Shown: positions 63,835 through 64,000 of the stretch, piece after piece | Position numbering within the stretch: the stretch's first letter is position 1 | Layout of the letters: each line of letters opens with the position of its first letter | Position numbers and translations under genes: made by a program | The notes under the pieces: model-generated | Databases searched by the model: none | The model's input: only the letters and a program-made list of their open reading frames with translations | What the model was told of the DNA's origin: nothing | DNA from: Comamonas sp. | GTDB lineage: Bacteria > Pseudomonadota > Gammaproteobacteria > Burkholderiales > Burkholderiaceae_C | Direction of reading: 5' to 3' | Length of the DNA stretch: 64,000 nt | NCBI GenBank assembly: GCA_021166775.1 | Contig: JAJPEQ010000006.1 | Location: 310,001 to 374,000, forward strand

Positions 63835-64000
63835 CCTGCAGGCCGCCACCACGCTCAGCCACGCAAATGCGATCGCGCCCCTGCTCCTTGGCCCGGTAGA
63901 GTGCATCGTCGGCGCGGCGCAGCAGCTCCTGCACCGAACCGCCCTTGACGGGCGAGGCGCAAGCAATGCCCATGCTCACGCTCACCGTGCCGAATGCCGA
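63824..64000 (-). CDS. C-terminal end of a GGDEF domain protein (5' part outside window)
   Basis: The minus-strand frame entering from the right edge encodes 58 residues. It contains VSVSMGIACASPV followed by LLRRADDALYRAKEQGRDRI, the typical last beta strand and helix of a diguanylate cyclase GGDEF domain, then a short tail. The stop (63824-63826) lies inside the convergent ABC exporter gene, an 11-base overlap. The catalytic GGDEF motif and any sensor domain are outside the window. Confidence 0.8.
   Translation of the reverse strand, partial: SAFGTVSVSMGIACASPVKGGSVQELLRRADDALYRAKEQGRDRICVAERGGGLQAMP

Overview
The window looks like chromosomal DNA of a GC-rich betaproteobacterium, most likely a Comamonadaceae member (Acidovorax/Alicycliphilus/Comamonas type). 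This rests on gene families and neighbourhoods (parE-parC, dapA-bamC, coaBC-dut, pyrG-kdsA-eno-ftsB), an endonuclease-type MutL, and a short AT-richer interspersed repeat that I associate with this family. Nearly all of it is ordinary, densely packed core genome. No phage, insertion sequence, CRISPR array, rRNA or tRNA was seen. No gap without a gene exceeds about 260 bases.

Layout. 1-4300: lrgA-lrgB (minus), a stand-alone Rieske oxygenase, an EamA exporter and a coupled sulfurtransferase. 4300-14420 (mostly minus): comEC, RidA and DsrE small proteins, a chemoreceptor, parC and parE with a candidate 47-residue ORF between them. 14500-18460: MFS transporter, a 40-residue membrane peptide, a methyltransferase, dapA-bamC. 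18550-24400: two lipoproteins, a slyD-like PPIase, coaBC-(membrane protein)-dut and a second chemoreceptor. 24600-29130: pyrG-kdsA-DUF1330-eno-ftsB. 29130-38470: LysR regulator and a divergent small secreted protein, third chemoreceptor, hslO and gamma-carbonic anhydrase, DUF455, a tandem pair of degenerate EAL-HDOD signalling proteins, xerD. 38585-42940: TAXI-type TRAP transporter with DUF1850 and an AEC permease. 42977-45980: queG, tsaE-amiC. 45997-48773: AraC regulator opposite a secreted protein/AhpD-like/cupin operon. 48977-57228: Lrp regulator followed by a purine catabolism cluster (xdhA, xdhB, LysR, NCS2 permease, guanine deaminase). 57230-64000: dedA, mutL, gdhA, a degenerate ABC ATPase, an ABC exporter and the end of a GGDEF gene.

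The most interesting signal is a roughly 55-65 bp interspersed repeat with eight recognisable copies. Three are intergenic. Five lie inside conserved genes (comEC, parC, a methyltransferase, DUF455, mutL) and keep the frame open. Four of the five are read in the same orientation and frame, giving unrelated proteins the shared peptide pattern x-T-x4-A-Q-x-A. This resembles a domesticated mobile repeat that supplies protein sequence.

Other points for follow-up are the xdhAB cluster without xdhC, the ABC ATPase with a ruined Walker A, the tandem EAL-HDOD pair, and the uncharacterised AraC-controlled secreted/AhpD/cupin operon.
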